In this document: positions 1-11,790 of the stretch, piece by piece
How positions within the stretch are numbered: position 1 is the stretch's first letter
Layout: each line of letters begins with the position of its first letter
Source of the DNA: Xiphias gladius
Taxonomy: Eukaryota > Chordata > Actinopteri > Istiophoriformes > Xiphiidae
NCBI RefSeq assembly: GCF_016859285.1
Contig: NC_053421.1
Location: 769,971-833,970, forward strand
Direction: 5' to 3'
Length of the DNA: 64,000 nt
Position numbers and translations under genes: made by a program
The notes under the pieces: generated by a model
The model's database searches: none
What the model was told of the DNA's origin: nothing
What the model saw: only the letters and a program-made list of their open reading frames with translations

Positions 1-540
1 TTCCAGGGAAGTTCAAGGCATGGATTTATCCGCATGGTATCCTGCCAAGACTTCTCTTGTCAATGCGGATATATGAAGTTCCAATGACCATCTTGGAGGG
101 CTTCGAACAAAACATCAGTCAGTTCCTTCGCAGATGTGCCTGGCATGAGGTTCTTTGGAGCACATCTTGAGCTGCTGCCCACAAGCCATGGGAGAGGGGA
201 GGTACAGGTGCCGCCATGACCAGGAGCTGATTGCAGTAGCTGACACTATCTGCACCAGAATCCAACAGAGCAAACATCAGCTCCTAACAAGACACAACAT
301 CAACTTTGTCAGGATGGGAGAAAAACCCCAGGTGGAGCTCAGGGCCTCAACTTGGCTGCTAGCATCAGCTTTCAGACTGGCAGCTGAAAGTTAGCAAGTG
401 GTTAGAGCCACCAAGAACATCACTGAAGCTGTAGAACAAGCATTGAGGTGGCTGTGGATTGAGAGGGGTGATCCATGGTGTGGAGTGCTACTTGGACACA
501 AGCTGGGCACTGATCAACCCCAGCTTGGTTGACTGAATGA
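1..540 (+). pseudogene. Non-LTR retrotransposon fragment: reverse transcriptase C-terminal tail
   Basis: The + strand can be read, with frame changes, as the end of a LINE-type polyprotein. Positions 10-140 encode a stretch resembling KFKAWIYPHGILPRLL followed by an IYEVPM motif, typical of the region after the RT palm in fish LINE ORFs. Positions 155-394 encode a zinc-knuckle-like segment (HILSCCPQAMGEGRYRCRHD) seen at the C-terminus of the same proteins. A frameshift near 145 and a stop at about 394 show that it is dead. The element continues to the left of the window. Family placement is by motif memory only; the clade is not certain. Confidence 0.65.
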
Positions 541-1579
541 GGGTGTCTGATTATCTAAGACCTGAAATACCCTATGACCCCGGGTTCATCACTGATGATT
601 TGTCCAAGTTGCGCTATCTGGTGTTTCAGAAACTATTCATGAAATCGCTATCTATTAGCTCATGTTACATTCAGACTCTGTACTCTTCAGCTTTTGGACT
701 AAAGAGCATAGACTCAGAATTCATCTCTAGCATTAAAGGTTGTGTTTAGTGTTTTTTTTTTAACTCGGAGGTGTTCAATAAAAGCTGTGAAAATATGAAA
801 TCGCTTACTACTTTCATTGCTCTTGCTCCTGAACAACAAGATGGCCCCTCAGCTTTACAAGTCAGTAAAAATTTGATCCGGTTTCTACGTTGAAACCAGA
901 AAACCAATAGGCACGGCAGCTAAGTTGTCTGGTTGGGTAAGACAGTGTAAACAATCTTGTGTTACTAACTGTAATTGTAAGACAGAAAGTTATGGTATCA
1001 GTTGTGTTGAAGAGCAAGTACTTTGCAATTTTAGATGGTCTTTGCATGTTTTAGGTACCACTACTGTTTTAACTGCATTGTGCCGGCTAATGGCTAACAG
1101 TAAACTAGCGGAGTGTGTGTGGGCGAGCGAGAGTGAGGCAGTGATGGTATGGTTGCTGTAAGGGCAGATAAAGGTGTGCTTGGAGCGGAGCTAGTTGATT
1201 AGTATAAACTGAGAGTGGCTGTACATGCATATTACTGTCCACATTTTGCATCATACTGATTCTACAGCCATTTTTACCGTAGCGTTCTGCCAAATCTCAT
1301 CCCAGGCCACCTTGTGAGTTGATCTGTGCCTAGCCTATCAGAGCATTTGCTGATGAATAGTGGGCGGTTACTTCCGCCTACCAGTAAAACCTGCCCATGT
1401 ATGATTGGGACAGAAAGAGGCCCACAGAAAAGAGGGGTAAAATCAAATTAACACTATTTTTTGTTAACACCATGACTGAAGTGTTTAATAGACACACATA
1501 AATGGTAAAGATATAACTATAAGTGTTAAAATATGGGACATTTAAAAGACCAGGCCCAGGGTAATGTCCTTTTGACTGT
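541..1579. other. Unassigned intergenic DNA
   Basis: No gene, splice-compatible exon or recognised repeat was found. Short ORFs on both strands here overlap one another and show no domain signature. Confidence 0.4.
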
Positions 1580-2485
1580 ATTATAAACTTCTCCAGATCG
1601 GTGTAGGGGATAAACTTTATGACATAATTAAGTTTAAAAATGTCAGTAATAAATGTGAAGTAAAAATTGGCAAAACTACAGATCTCTTAACTGAAGGGAG
1701 AGGCATCTTTCAGGGTACCAGCTTATCTCCAACTCTATTTAACATCTACATTGATGACCTAGCAGTTGGAGCAATCTGGAACCCCTGGCTTAATCCTTAA
1801 CAATAAAGAAGTTAAACTCTGCCAATGCTTATGACCTGGTGTTGCTGTCACCCACACAACAAGGGCTACAGCAGCATCTGGACCTCCTGGAGCAGTACTG
1901 TCAGAACTGGGCCTTGACAGGCAATTTTAACAAATCTGAAATCACGATCTTCCAAAATAAGCCCACGAAACCAAAATGGTTCACGAAACCAAATACCAAT
2001 TCAAATTAGGAAACACCCATCTAGATTGCTCAAAATCAGGGCCTCAGGTAACTTTGGTCTAGCAATGAATGCACTGAAACAGAAAGCATGTATAGAATTT
2101 TATTTAATTAGAAGAAAATGTTACAAAATAGACATTCCAATCAGAATTTGGACTAAAATATTTGTAATCCAACCAGTTAGGGTATTGGAGTTTTTGGGGG
2201 TCCACTCAGTCTTCAGGACTACACTAGATGGGACAAGCATACCATAGGGGCCTCCATGCAGAATTCTGTAGGTCCAATCAAAAATCCAAAGAAAAACCCC
2301 GACCAGTGCATGCAGAAGAGAATAAACCCATTACCCATTGCTTATTAACATTCAAAAAAAGAAGACTTAAATTTCGGTTACATCTCAAATTGAGCCCCCA
2401 AGAAACACTGAGGTTTCATGCACTACAAACCCAAGAACTGAACCCCTGAAAGAGTCCCTTCTGTCAGCTGGTCCCGAGCATTACT
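1580..2485 (+). pseudogene. L1-like LINE ORF2 fragment (reverse transcriptase), 5' part of a split element
   Basis: Frame-broken translation gives RT motifs in order. There is a GRGIFQGTSLSPTLFNIYIDDL block (about 1695-1765), where the family has RQGxxLSPxLFN. A YDLVLLSPTQQGLQQHLDLL block (about 1825-1890) follows, where the catalytic FADD box has decayed to AYD. At 2030-2200 an RASGNFGLAMNALKQKA segment is followed by the post-RT region. The sequence from about 2020 to 2480 is clearly homologous to 50965-51370. Multiple stops and frameshifts show that it is inactive. The element appears to be interrupted at about 2490 by an L2-like LINE and to resume at about 6310. Confidence 0.75.
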
Positions 2486-2489
2486 GACA

Positions 2490-5400
2490 TGCCGTGGGTA
2501 AGCTTATTGTGTCATTCCGGTTGCTGGGAGCAAGTTTTGCTGCTCTGCCTCTACCTAGTTAATTTTATTATTTTCTTCATTACAGTGGCTAATTACCCGT
2601 TGTACATGCAAACCTACACTAGTTCTGCTCAGTCACTCTTAGCTCTCCCCTTCTTTTAGCAAATTTTTCGCCACATCACAGTTTTTTACAAGCTATTAAG
2701 ATCTGCTAGTTACTTGCTTAGCAGTCAGTGATGGCTTCTCTCTCCTTCTCCCTCTCCTGTCTCCTTTGCTCGGTGTGTTTTATATTCAGTTATTCCTCTG
2801 CCTCCTTTAGCGATAATAGTACATGTAATAAATGCAGTTTATTTACAGTGGTGATTGCTGGCTGTGGTAGTAAGCCAGGCCCCAGTAGTTGGTGCGAGAC
2901 AACCCAGTGTTACACCTGCTTTGACCCCGGCATCTCCTTAGCAGCTGGGAAGCCAGGGCGGCGGGCTGGCTGTCCGTAACAATAAGCATAGCCCTAAGCA
3001 GAAGCCCATGGTTCACCACTAACCAATTCACGTTTTCAAACAGATACTCCCCACTCAGTGACACACTCGCTGAGAAACCAACTCTGTTTATTGGCAGCTC
3101 TATCTTGAGAAACGAGAATTTAGCAGCACCGACAACCATAGTCAAATAGATTACTGGGGCCAGAGTGGGCGAGGTTTAATCCTATTAAAATCTGCTGGCT
3201 TAGGATAAATTTAAGTATAGTAAGATTGTTATTCACGTCAACGGTAATGACACACAATTACTCCAACTGGCAGTCACAAAAATTAATGTTGAGTCAGTGC
3301 ATATATATGCAAAGACAATGTCAGACTCTGTAGTTTTCTCTGGGCCCCTGTCTAATCTTACCAGTGATGACATGTATAGTCGCATGTCATCATTCTAAAG
3401 GCCCCTGCCTAATCTGACCAGTGATGACATGTATAGCCACATGCCATCATTCAACTGCTGGTGTCCAGCAAACGGCTTTCTAGATAATTGGGAGACTTTC
3501 TGGGGAAGACGTGGTCTCATTAGGAGAAAGGCATAGATCCCACACTGGATGGAACAGCTGTCAAATCTAGAAATCTGACCGAATTTATTAGAAAGCCACA
3601 ACCATGACAACCCAGAATTGAGACCAGGAGGCAGAGTAGCGGTCTTACACGCCTCTCTGTGCTTCCATTACATCAGTTACCCACCCAAAAACCCATAGAG
3701 ACTGTGTCTGCCCCCTGACCACCTAAATTAATGAAATCAAAAGGAAATAGAAGAGAATATTATTATTAAAATATTAATATTAAAAACGTAATATAAATTA
3801 AGACAACCACCGCAAAAGTAAAAACAAAACAGGAGAATTAAATCTCTTAAACATTAGACCTCTGCCATCTAAGGCTGTATTAGGAAACAATCAAAAATCC
3901 GATCACCATATCAGATCATCATATTGATTTAATTTGTCTTCCTGAAACCTGGTTGTGTCATGATGAATATGTTAGCTTAAATGAATCCATCCCCCTGTCA
4001 TATTAATACTCACATTCCTCAAGGCACTGGCTGAGGAGGTGAAGTTGCAGCTATTTTTAATTCAAGCTTATTAATTTAACCTAAACCTAAACTCAATTTT
4101 AACTCATTCCAAAGTTACTGGAAATGGGAAGAATTTTGCTTAGCCTGGCATGATAGTCTAGGCCCTCTGTAATGCAAATAATAGAGGAAAATAAAAACAA
4201 CCCTAGGTTTCTTTTCAGCACTGTAGCCAGACTGAAAGAGAGTCATAGCTCCATTGATCCATGTATCCTCATAGCTCTCAGTAGTGATGACTTCATGGGC
4301 TTCTTTAATGATAAAATTCTAACTATTAGAGACAAAATTCACCAATTCCTGCCCTCAACAGGCACCGATTTATCTCAAAACACAGGAACCTTTGAAAAAA
4401 ATGTAAAACCTGATATATATTTTCTGTTTTTTTGTTTTTCTCCCATTGAGCATCACTAACTAACAATTTCTTCATCTAAACCATGAACCTGTCTCTTAGA
4501 CCCCAAACCAAATTTTACCCTTGGTTAGCTTTACTAGATATAATCAATCTGTCTTTATTAACTGGCTATGTACCACAGTCCCTACAGCTACAGTAGCTGT
4601 AGCTGCTGGAAACCTCTTCTTAAGAAACCTACTCTTGATCCAGGTGTTTTAACCAACTATAGCACCATATCTAACCCATATCTAACCTTCCCTTTCTCTC
4701 TAAGATCCTTGAGAAAGCTTTTGCCAACCAGTTGTGTGACTTTCTACATAACAATAGTTAATTTAAGGATTTTTAGTCAGGAGAGAGACAGCACTGGTGA
4801 AAGTTACAAATGATGCTGTAATTGCATTGGATAAAGGACTTGTCTCTGTACTTGTCTTGTTAGATCTTAGTGTTGTATCTGACACTATTGATCATCACAT
4901 CCTATTACAGAGACTGGAATATTTAATTGGCATAACTGCCCTAAGATGGTTTAAGTCTGATTTATCAGATTGATTTAATTTTATGCTTTTAATGATTAAT
5001 CCTCCGTATACTCAAAAGTCAGTCACAGAATTCCACAAGGTTATGTGCTTGGACCAGGTCTATTCACCCTATATATGCATCCTTTAGGCGATATTATTAG
5101 GAAGCACTCCATAAACTTCCCCTGTTATGTAGATGATACCCAATTGTACCTGTCAATTAAGCCTGGTGAAACCAATCACTAAGCTAAACTTCAAGGACGC
5201 TTTAGGGACAAATGACCTGTATGATCAGCAACTTTTGCTGTTAAACTCAGACAAAACTGGAGTTACTGTACTTGGTCCCCAACACCTCAGAAACACATTA
5301 TCTAATGATATAGTTACTTTAGATGGCACTGCCCCGGCTTCCAGCACCACTGTCAGGAATCTCTGAGTTCTCTTTGATTAGGATATGTCCTTTAACATCC

Positions 5401-6260
5401 ACATAAAACAAACTTCAATGAAGGCCTTTTTTTCACCTACGTAACATTTCAAAAATCAGGTACAACCTGTCTCAGAAAGACGCTGAAAAACTAGTCCATG
5501 CTTTTATTACCTCTATGATGGATTATTGTAATTCCTTATAATCAGGCTATCCCAACAAGTCTCTATATACTCTCCAGCTAATCCAGAATTCTGCAGCACG
5601 AGTACTGACCGGAACTAGGAAAAGAAATCATATATCTCCCGTGTTAGCATCACTGTATCCCTGTAAAATCCAGAATAGAATTTAAAATCCTCCTCCTCAC
5701 CTAGAAAGCCCTTAATGGTCAGGCACAATAATATCTTAAAGAGTTCATAGTACCCTATTACCCCACTAGAAAACTGTGCTCCCAGAATACAGGCCTGTTT
5801 GTGGTTCCTAGAGTATCCAAAAGTAGAATGGGAGGTAGAGCCTTCAGCAATCAGGCTCCTCTACTGTGGAACCTTCTTCCAGTTTTGGTCAAGGAGGCAG
5901 ACACACTCTCCAAGTTTAAGAGTAGGCTTAAAACCATCCTTTTTGATAAAGCTTACAGTTGGGGCTGGCTCAGGCTTGTCTTGAACCATCCCTAGTTATG
6001 CTGCTAGAGGCCTAGACTGCCAGGGGATTTCTCATGATGCACCAAGCTCCTCTCTCCTCCTCTCCTCCTCCATCCATATATGTTCATATCCCATCAATGC
6101 TTATTACTAACTTGGCCTCTTCTCTCTCCCATAGTTTTGAGCTTTCTCGTCTCTTTCCTCTCTATTCCTGTCGCTTTCTGCAGGTATTTCTGCTCCTGGT
6201 GCTGCAGAGTCTAGATCTGTGACTGCAAACCACCCGCTGCACTCATGATCCTGCTCAACA
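2490..6260 (+). mobile_element. L2/CR1-like LINE with esterase-type ORF1, long but degenerate
   Basis: A long, inactive LINE. ORF1 begins near 2728 (MASLSFSLSCLLC) and, after several frame breaks, contains an SGNH-esterase-like block. Visible parts are IVIHVNGNDTQ (about 3230) and a GIHPTLDG-type His block decayed at about 3535-3550. ORF2 runs roughly 3830-6000: an endonuclease start (DLICLPETWLCHDEY, about 3925), RT blocks including DTIDHHILLQRLE (about 4880) and [11 protein letters not shown] (about 5125), and the C-terminal GRAFSNQAPLLWN region (about 5830). The 3' UTR (6010-6260) includes a segment that recurs alone at 8425-8530. Stops and frameshifts are frequent. Clade assignment (L2 versus CR1) is from motif recognition. 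Confidence 0.8.
3343..3452 (+). repeat. Tandem duplication inside LINE ORF1
   Basis: Two 53-bp copies (3343-3395 and 3400-3452) that start GGCCCCTG and end CATTC are separated by 4 bp. They differ at a handful of positions. The duplication lies in the esterase-like ORF1 relic. Confidence 0.85.
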
Positions 6261-6309
6261 AACACAAACCTGCATTGTGCTATGTTCTCTTCCCTCCCTC
6301 CTGCTGACA

Positions 6310-6800
6310 CAAGTGATGAGACAAGAAGTCCTGGCTACCAACAGAGTCTGTGGTCACTGCATGACAGGTGAGGTGGAGACAGAATTGCGTTTCCTCTTAA
6401 AATGTGAATATTATCAGAGTGGAATACACTGATTTGATTTATTTAATCCCAAACCTCACAGAGCTAGATGTCAGTGAAAGGAACAGACTCTAATAGAAGA
6501 GGCACATGCAGCAGACTTAACTGCACACTATGTGATTGCATATCACAAACAAAGGGACACATAATTGAATATTTATATTGACATAGCCTATTATACCTAC
6601 GGAACACACACACAAAACATGTGTTTACTGGGGGAGGGTTGTTGCCATTTTCTTGTTCTTTTTACCTATTTTTTAATTTTATTTTATTCAATGAATAATA
6701 TTCTTTTTTTCATCTCATTATTGAATTTTATTATCCTTGACGCTTTGGCAATATCGTTAACCTGACGTTCATGCCAATAAAGCTTACTGAATTGAATCTG
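6310..6800 (+). pseudogene. L1-like LINE 3' end, resuming after the nested L2-like element
   Basis: The segment begins with a KKSWLP-type motif (ACAAGAAGTCCTGGCTACCA, also at about 51656) and a degraded zinc-knuckle (CxxC...H) region. It ends in a 3' tail with the polyadenylation-like CAATAAAGC and short TTGAAT-type repeats. It aligns by eye with 51650-52340, which carries the same motifs in the same order. The most economical reading is that it belongs to the same L1-like copy as 1580-2485, split by the L2-like insertion, with about 300 bp lost. Confidence 0.65.
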
Positions 6801-7869
6801 AATTGAATTCATCAACTCTGAGAATGTTCAATCTGAGTTGAGCAGGTGCATGATGACTATACAAAGCTATCATCAATGGAGCTCCTATACTAATTCCTAA
6901 TTCACCCCGCTGTAGTTATAAGCTCTAATAAGTGCTTATGGCAATGAGCACGTTCTCGGAAAAAAAAGTAACAAAGCTGCAGCGGCAAAGGAGAGAATTG
7001 TCTCTCCTATGCGTGGCGTCGGAGAGAATTGCTGAATTGCTGTTTGAATGCATTTCATCTATTCATTTAACATTTAGCGACACGTTCTTGTAATATTACA
7101 GGTGAAAAAGTGGTGAAATGTTATTGAATAAATTTTATTTTCATTTAGGTGCAATCCCAGGAGCACAAAGCGCACCTGGAAACAGCTGAAAATGAAATAT
7201 AAAAACATAGTTCAAACTGCTTAGGCATACTTTGCTTAGGCTATATGTTCATATTGTACTGCTTTGGTTTTAATCAGATTTGACATATTAAACAAAGTAA
7301 ATATAATTCAGTTGTTCACAGTCTCTGCTGTTACAGAGAGGGATTCAGAGTGGCCTACAGAGGTATACATGTCAATATTATGTATGGTAGCTACTGATAG
7401 TTCTCTATTGAATTTTTTTGCATTCTTGAGAGGAATTTTGATTTTTAAATGTACACTAAAGAGATTAGAATAAATAATTAATGGAAAAACAACTTTCTTA
7501 TCCTTCTTAACAGAGGCCGGCTGGGCTTAGCCAGGAGGAGGGTCCGTCAACCTCCACAGCACAGTGACATATTCAGTAAATGCCAGGTTAATTCTGCATG
7601 TAAAACTGCAGAATTTAATGTCATCTCTATGTTTTAGCAGTTACCAGTAGAGGAGACGTACAAAATGCTTCTAATCAACAAAATGGAAAAACTGACCAAG
7701 AAATGGTGTACTTGGCGTGGCAGATTAGAAAGGCAGATCTTGAAACTGAATTACTGGAATGCCAACTATAGATGGGTGCATGGTGACAGATGAATTATGT
7801 TAATTATTGGAACAATATAAAGATATTAATTTTTGTATTTGTAGGAAATAAAGAGGACCAAATGAAATG
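6801..7869. other. Unassigned AT-rich intergenic DNA
   Basis: No coding exon or known repeat was recognised. Confidence 0.4.
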
Positions 7870-7879
7870 TGAATGATTT

Positions 7880-8310
7880 GTCTTTATTTGACTGCTGGGG
7901 AAGGTGGTCGCTCAATCTGCGAAGTGATTCAGGCAATTATGTCTTGGACAGCTCTTCCATCCTGGATATCTGTGGGGTGGATGGGATAGTTCTCCTCAGG
8001 GTCTTTTCATTTGTACAGCAAGGTGTTGCTCTTTTCTAGGTGTGGCAATATTATGAAGAACAACACATGCAACAATAATGTCACATGTCCTCTCTGGGGT
8101 TACCCTGAGTCTACGTGGGCACTGATACCAGGCTTTAAGCATGCCTATTGTCATCTCAACCCGGGCTCTAGTCTGAGAGTGGGCCACGTTGAAACACTGT
8201 TGGGGGCCCGGCTCTGGGTCAGGCTAAGGGGTCAACAAAGAAACCTACTATGGGTACCCTCTGTCACCAAGCAGGTGGCCATCAAAATCTCCTGTGATTA
8301 TACAGTGGAT
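7880..8310 (-). pseudogene. PIF/Harbinger transposase (HARBI1-like) C-terminal relic
   Basis: Read on the minus strand, 8310-8190 gives SGDFDGHLLGDRGYP, the conserved GDxGYP block around one catalytic Asp of PIF/Harbinger nucleases. Then 8187-7996 gives AHSQTRARVEMTIGMLKAWY followed by an IVACVVLHNIA segment, the conserved helix containing the catalytic Glu region and the VLHN end motif. Two in-frame stops follow GDRGYP, and the N-terminal half is absent, so it is a fossil. Terminal inverted repeats were not identified. Confidence 0.8.
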
Positions 8311-8424
8311 ACATTTTGAGTGTGTTAAAAGAAGGAGACAAGGGAATGATAATTGTACAAAGCTTTACTTACCGTTTGCAAATCTGTTGCGCACGGTACA
8401 CTCATGACACATTTGTGAGTTATG

Positions 8425-8530
8425 CACAGAGCCATCAATGCTTATTACTAACTCTGCTTTCCTTTCTCTTCCTGTCGCTCTCTGCAGGTATTTCTGCTCC
8501 TGGTGCTGCAGAGTCTGGATCTGTGACTTG
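8425..8530 (+). repeat. Solo 3'-UTR fragment of the L2/CR1-like LINE
   Basis: It matches 6090-6225 closely by eye. Shared strings include CATCAATGCTTATTACTAAC and TTTCTGCTCCTGGTGCTGCA, ending in GTCTGGATCTGTGACT. It is a second, 5'-truncated copy of the same family. Confidence 0.8.
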
Positions 8531-8574
8531 GCTTCAACATTCCTAATCATGTGTGTTGTGTTTAGGAATTACAG

Positions 8575-9855
8575 CCATTTTTATACATAGTACCTGATTT
8601 TCAGACGCTCAAAAGTAATTGGACAATTGATTGACAATTAGTTTCATGGCCAGGTGTAGCCTATTCCCTCATTATTTCATCACATATTAATCAGATAAAA
8701 TGTCTGGAGTTGATTCCAAATGTTGTATTTGGTAGCTCTGTATAGGAACTCTGAATATGCAATCCAAAGAGGTGTTGATGCAAATGTAGGAGGCCATCAT
8801 TAGATTGAAAAAAAAATCAGACAGATGGCAGAAAATATAAGGAGTGGCCAACTCAACAATTTGGTACATTCTTAAAAAGAAGGAATGCACTGGCTCAGCA
8901 ACACCAAAAGGCCTGGAAGTCCACAGAAGAAATATAAAGTGGATGATTGCAGAATTCTTTCCTTGGTGAAGAAAACCCTTTCACAACATCTAGCCAGGTC
9001 AAGAACACTCTTGAGGAGGTAAGTGTATCATTGTCAAAGTTTACAATCAAGAGATACCTTCATGAATGTACATACAGAGGTTTTACCACAAGGTTCAAAC
9101 CACTGGTAATACTCAAGAACAGAAACGCCAGATTTGACTTTGCCAGGAAATATCTAAAAAAGCCTGCCCAGCCAGAGCAAGATTCTTTGGACAGATGAGA
9201 CCTTGATTAACTTGTACCAGAATGCTGGGAGGAGAAGAGATGGAGAAGGAAAGTAACGGCTCATGATCCAAAGCATACCAACTGTCAAACATGGTGGAGG
9301 CAGTGTTATGGCATGGGCATGTATGGCTGCCAATGGAACTGGATCACTGGTGTTTATTGATCATGTGGCTGCTGATAGAAGTAGCAGGTTGAATTCTGAA
9401 GTGTGTAGGGCTGTATTCAGCCCTACACACTCAGATTCAGCCAAATGCTGCAAAACTGATAGGGTGGTGCTTCACAGGATAATGACCCAAAACATACTGT
9501 GAAAGCAACCCACAAGCTTCTAAAGCAAAGAAACGGCATATTCTTCAATGGCCAAGTCAGTTACCTGACCTTAACCCAACTGAGCATGCTTTTCACTTAC
9601 TGAAGACAAAACTGAGGGCATAAGACCCACTAACAAGCAGCAACTGAAGGCAGCCACAGTAAAGGCCTGGCATCTCAAGAGAAGAAGATCAGCATCTGGT
9701 GATGTCCATGGGTTCAGGACTTCAGGCACTCATTGACTGCAAATGATTTTCATCCAATTATTAAAAATAATTCTTGTATTTAGACTTTCTTATGCTATGT
9801 TTTTGTTAAACCCCTTAATTAAAGCTGAGAGTTTAATCATCTTGAATTCTCAGAC
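8575..9855 (+). mobile_element. Tc1-like DNA transposon, inactive
   Basis: It opens with a subterminal inverted-repeat segment containing GCTCAAAAGTAATTGGACAA, also present at about 21865 in a second copy. A transposase follows in broken frames: SKFTIKRYLHECTYRGF (helix-turn-helix end, about 9035), FDFARKYLKKPAQPEQD, WTDET (first catalytic Asp, about 9190), VKHGGGSVMAWACMAANGTG (about 9285), and SPDLNPTEHAF-like coding at about 9560. Frameshifts and stops are present (for example an insertion around 9415). The outer ends are eroded. It belongs to the same family as the copy at 21657-23873. Confidence 0.85.
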
Positions 9856-10229
9856 TGACCCAGAGTTTGGGTTACCTCTCTTTCTGGAGACTCAGAAGTT
9901 TAGTTTTCACTAAACCTGATTTCTGGAGTATGTACAGGGGATGCTCCCAAACACAAAAGTCCACTCTCTGTATATGTCGCTATGAGCTCTTTTATGCATT
10001 GTTATGAGGCCCATCTCTAACAAAAGCTTTTTCATCTGCCACTGCATTTAAAAAACGACTTCAAATCTTTTTGACATTAAGCGATTTCTGCAGTTTGAAA
10101 ACTTACACTTTTTTCAGTATTCGGATACAAAATAAATAGTATCAAATAACTGATATTTAACATATGGCCTAAACATGATGATGATTTGTAATAGGTCATG
10201 TAAGGCATATTGCATATATAGTTCTATAT

Positions 10230-10557
10230 CATAAACGTGACGTCTTCAAACACGTTACCTTTTTTTGTAGTTTGCGCTTGTCAACTTCCCTGTAAAATAA
10301 CAACTTCCTGTACGCCAACTGCCGTAAAACTGCCGTTCGTTCCAGAAACTACATCCGCAACGTCCCTCTATTGTTTCTTATTGGCAGTTTTTTTTATTAT
10401 GAAAGACTAGGCCAAAAGTCTCACAGTTTTCTGGTGCCGCCATAAACCTGAATTTATAGAAACCAAAGCAGGCTGTTTTCGAAGCTGGGAAGCTGAAGAA
10501 AGGAAAGCAAAACACACATCTGTCTACGCTTTGAACGCAGAGTCCACTCCATTGACC
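10230..10557 (+). promoter_or_regulatory. zup1: Candidate zup1 promoter and 5' untranslated exon
   Basis: This locally GC-richer stretch lies 1.2 kb upstream of the zup1 start codon. It holds a CRE-like TGACGTC (10238-10244), an ETS-type ACTTCCTG (10303-10310) and an inverted CCAAT box, ATTGG (10379-10383). It ends with a strong splice donor at 10558 (ACC|GTGAGT). An untranslated first exon here would splice to the acceptor CTGTAG just before the ATG at 11791. There is no TATA box, as expected for a housekeeping gene. This is inference from motifs and position. Confidence 0.4.
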
Positions 10558-11790
10558 GTGAGTAGATTTTCATATTAGACATATTAGACAAAGGCAGCAG
10601 GCTTACCTGAGTGTGATTCTCACTCTGTGAAATACACGCGGTTATGTAACGTATAAATCGTTGTGACAACATTATTCCAGTCACATATTTCACAGCGTCA
10701 ATAGGTGTTTAGTAGCATTGATCATTTACCTCATTTGCCAAGTTCCATTTAAAAATCTGCTTATTTACGATAGTCTTACTAATGGCATCGTTACACACCT
10801 TGTAACATTTATTGACTTAATAGTAAAAACCTGCCTTTATTTCGGAATATACAGAGAACAGAGAAAAGCACGCATTTTTGAAAAATTTGTTTAAGAAAAG
10901 TGTCCTTGGAAATTTCATTCGGCACAGACTCACTGAATTAACTTTTATCCATTTGAAAAATTAATCACTGAACAAGATATCTCTCCTTTATGCTAATTTT
11001 TTAAATCTCAAATAGAATTAATATTAGATCTGTTCCTAAACGACTCCAACAGAGTTTGGTCAGATATGCTAAGGAAACATTTCCAATTTCAGACTGTCAA
11101 CAATCTTTGTAATCGAAAAGCACTAAAAACTGCCACTGCTATGGAAGGCGTAGTTAAGCACATTTGATGTTTTGTCAATTCTTTGTTATATTTTATTAAA
11201 ATTCTTTTACACTATTTTGTATGTTGCCTTATAAGTCTATTACTGCTAACATATGTGTGGGTATAAATCATTTTGTAATTACGTACAGCTGATTATGATA
11301 ACTGACTTCTAGTACAGACAGTGACACTGAAAAAATACTATTGTCAGTACTTTCAGTGGCCGATTAATAGACTTTTTTTCATTTAACAAAATAACCCAAC
11401 TTGTCAGAAATGTCACCGCCATGTTGGAGAGGAGCTTCCCCAACAGGTTAACACCAGATCCAACCACACTATGCAGGCTCGAAGAACAGCCAGAAGGAGT
11501 CACTACTGACAAGGACAAGAAACCTCACCAGCTTCCTGTGTTCTTCTGTGCTACTATATGATTCCTACCTGTGAACACTCAAGCACCTGGCGTTACTGCT
11601 CCCCAAACTAAGTTGCACCAGTGCTTCATGCTCTCCTAAAATTAACAAAAATACACTAACTTCGCCTTAATAAAGTACACCTTTCCATACCTAGTGCTTA
11701 TGACACAATTCTGTTGATACTCTGAGGTGTGACAATAAGCCATTTTGTAGGAAAGTGAAGGTAACTTGTCTGTGTCTGTAGGCTGCAGCC
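10558..11790 (+). other. Probable first intron of zup1 (5' UTR intron)
   Basis: AT-rich, with no exon or named repeat recognised. It ends in a pyrimidine-rich tract and TCTGTAG immediately before GCTGCAGCCATG. Confidence 0.4.
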
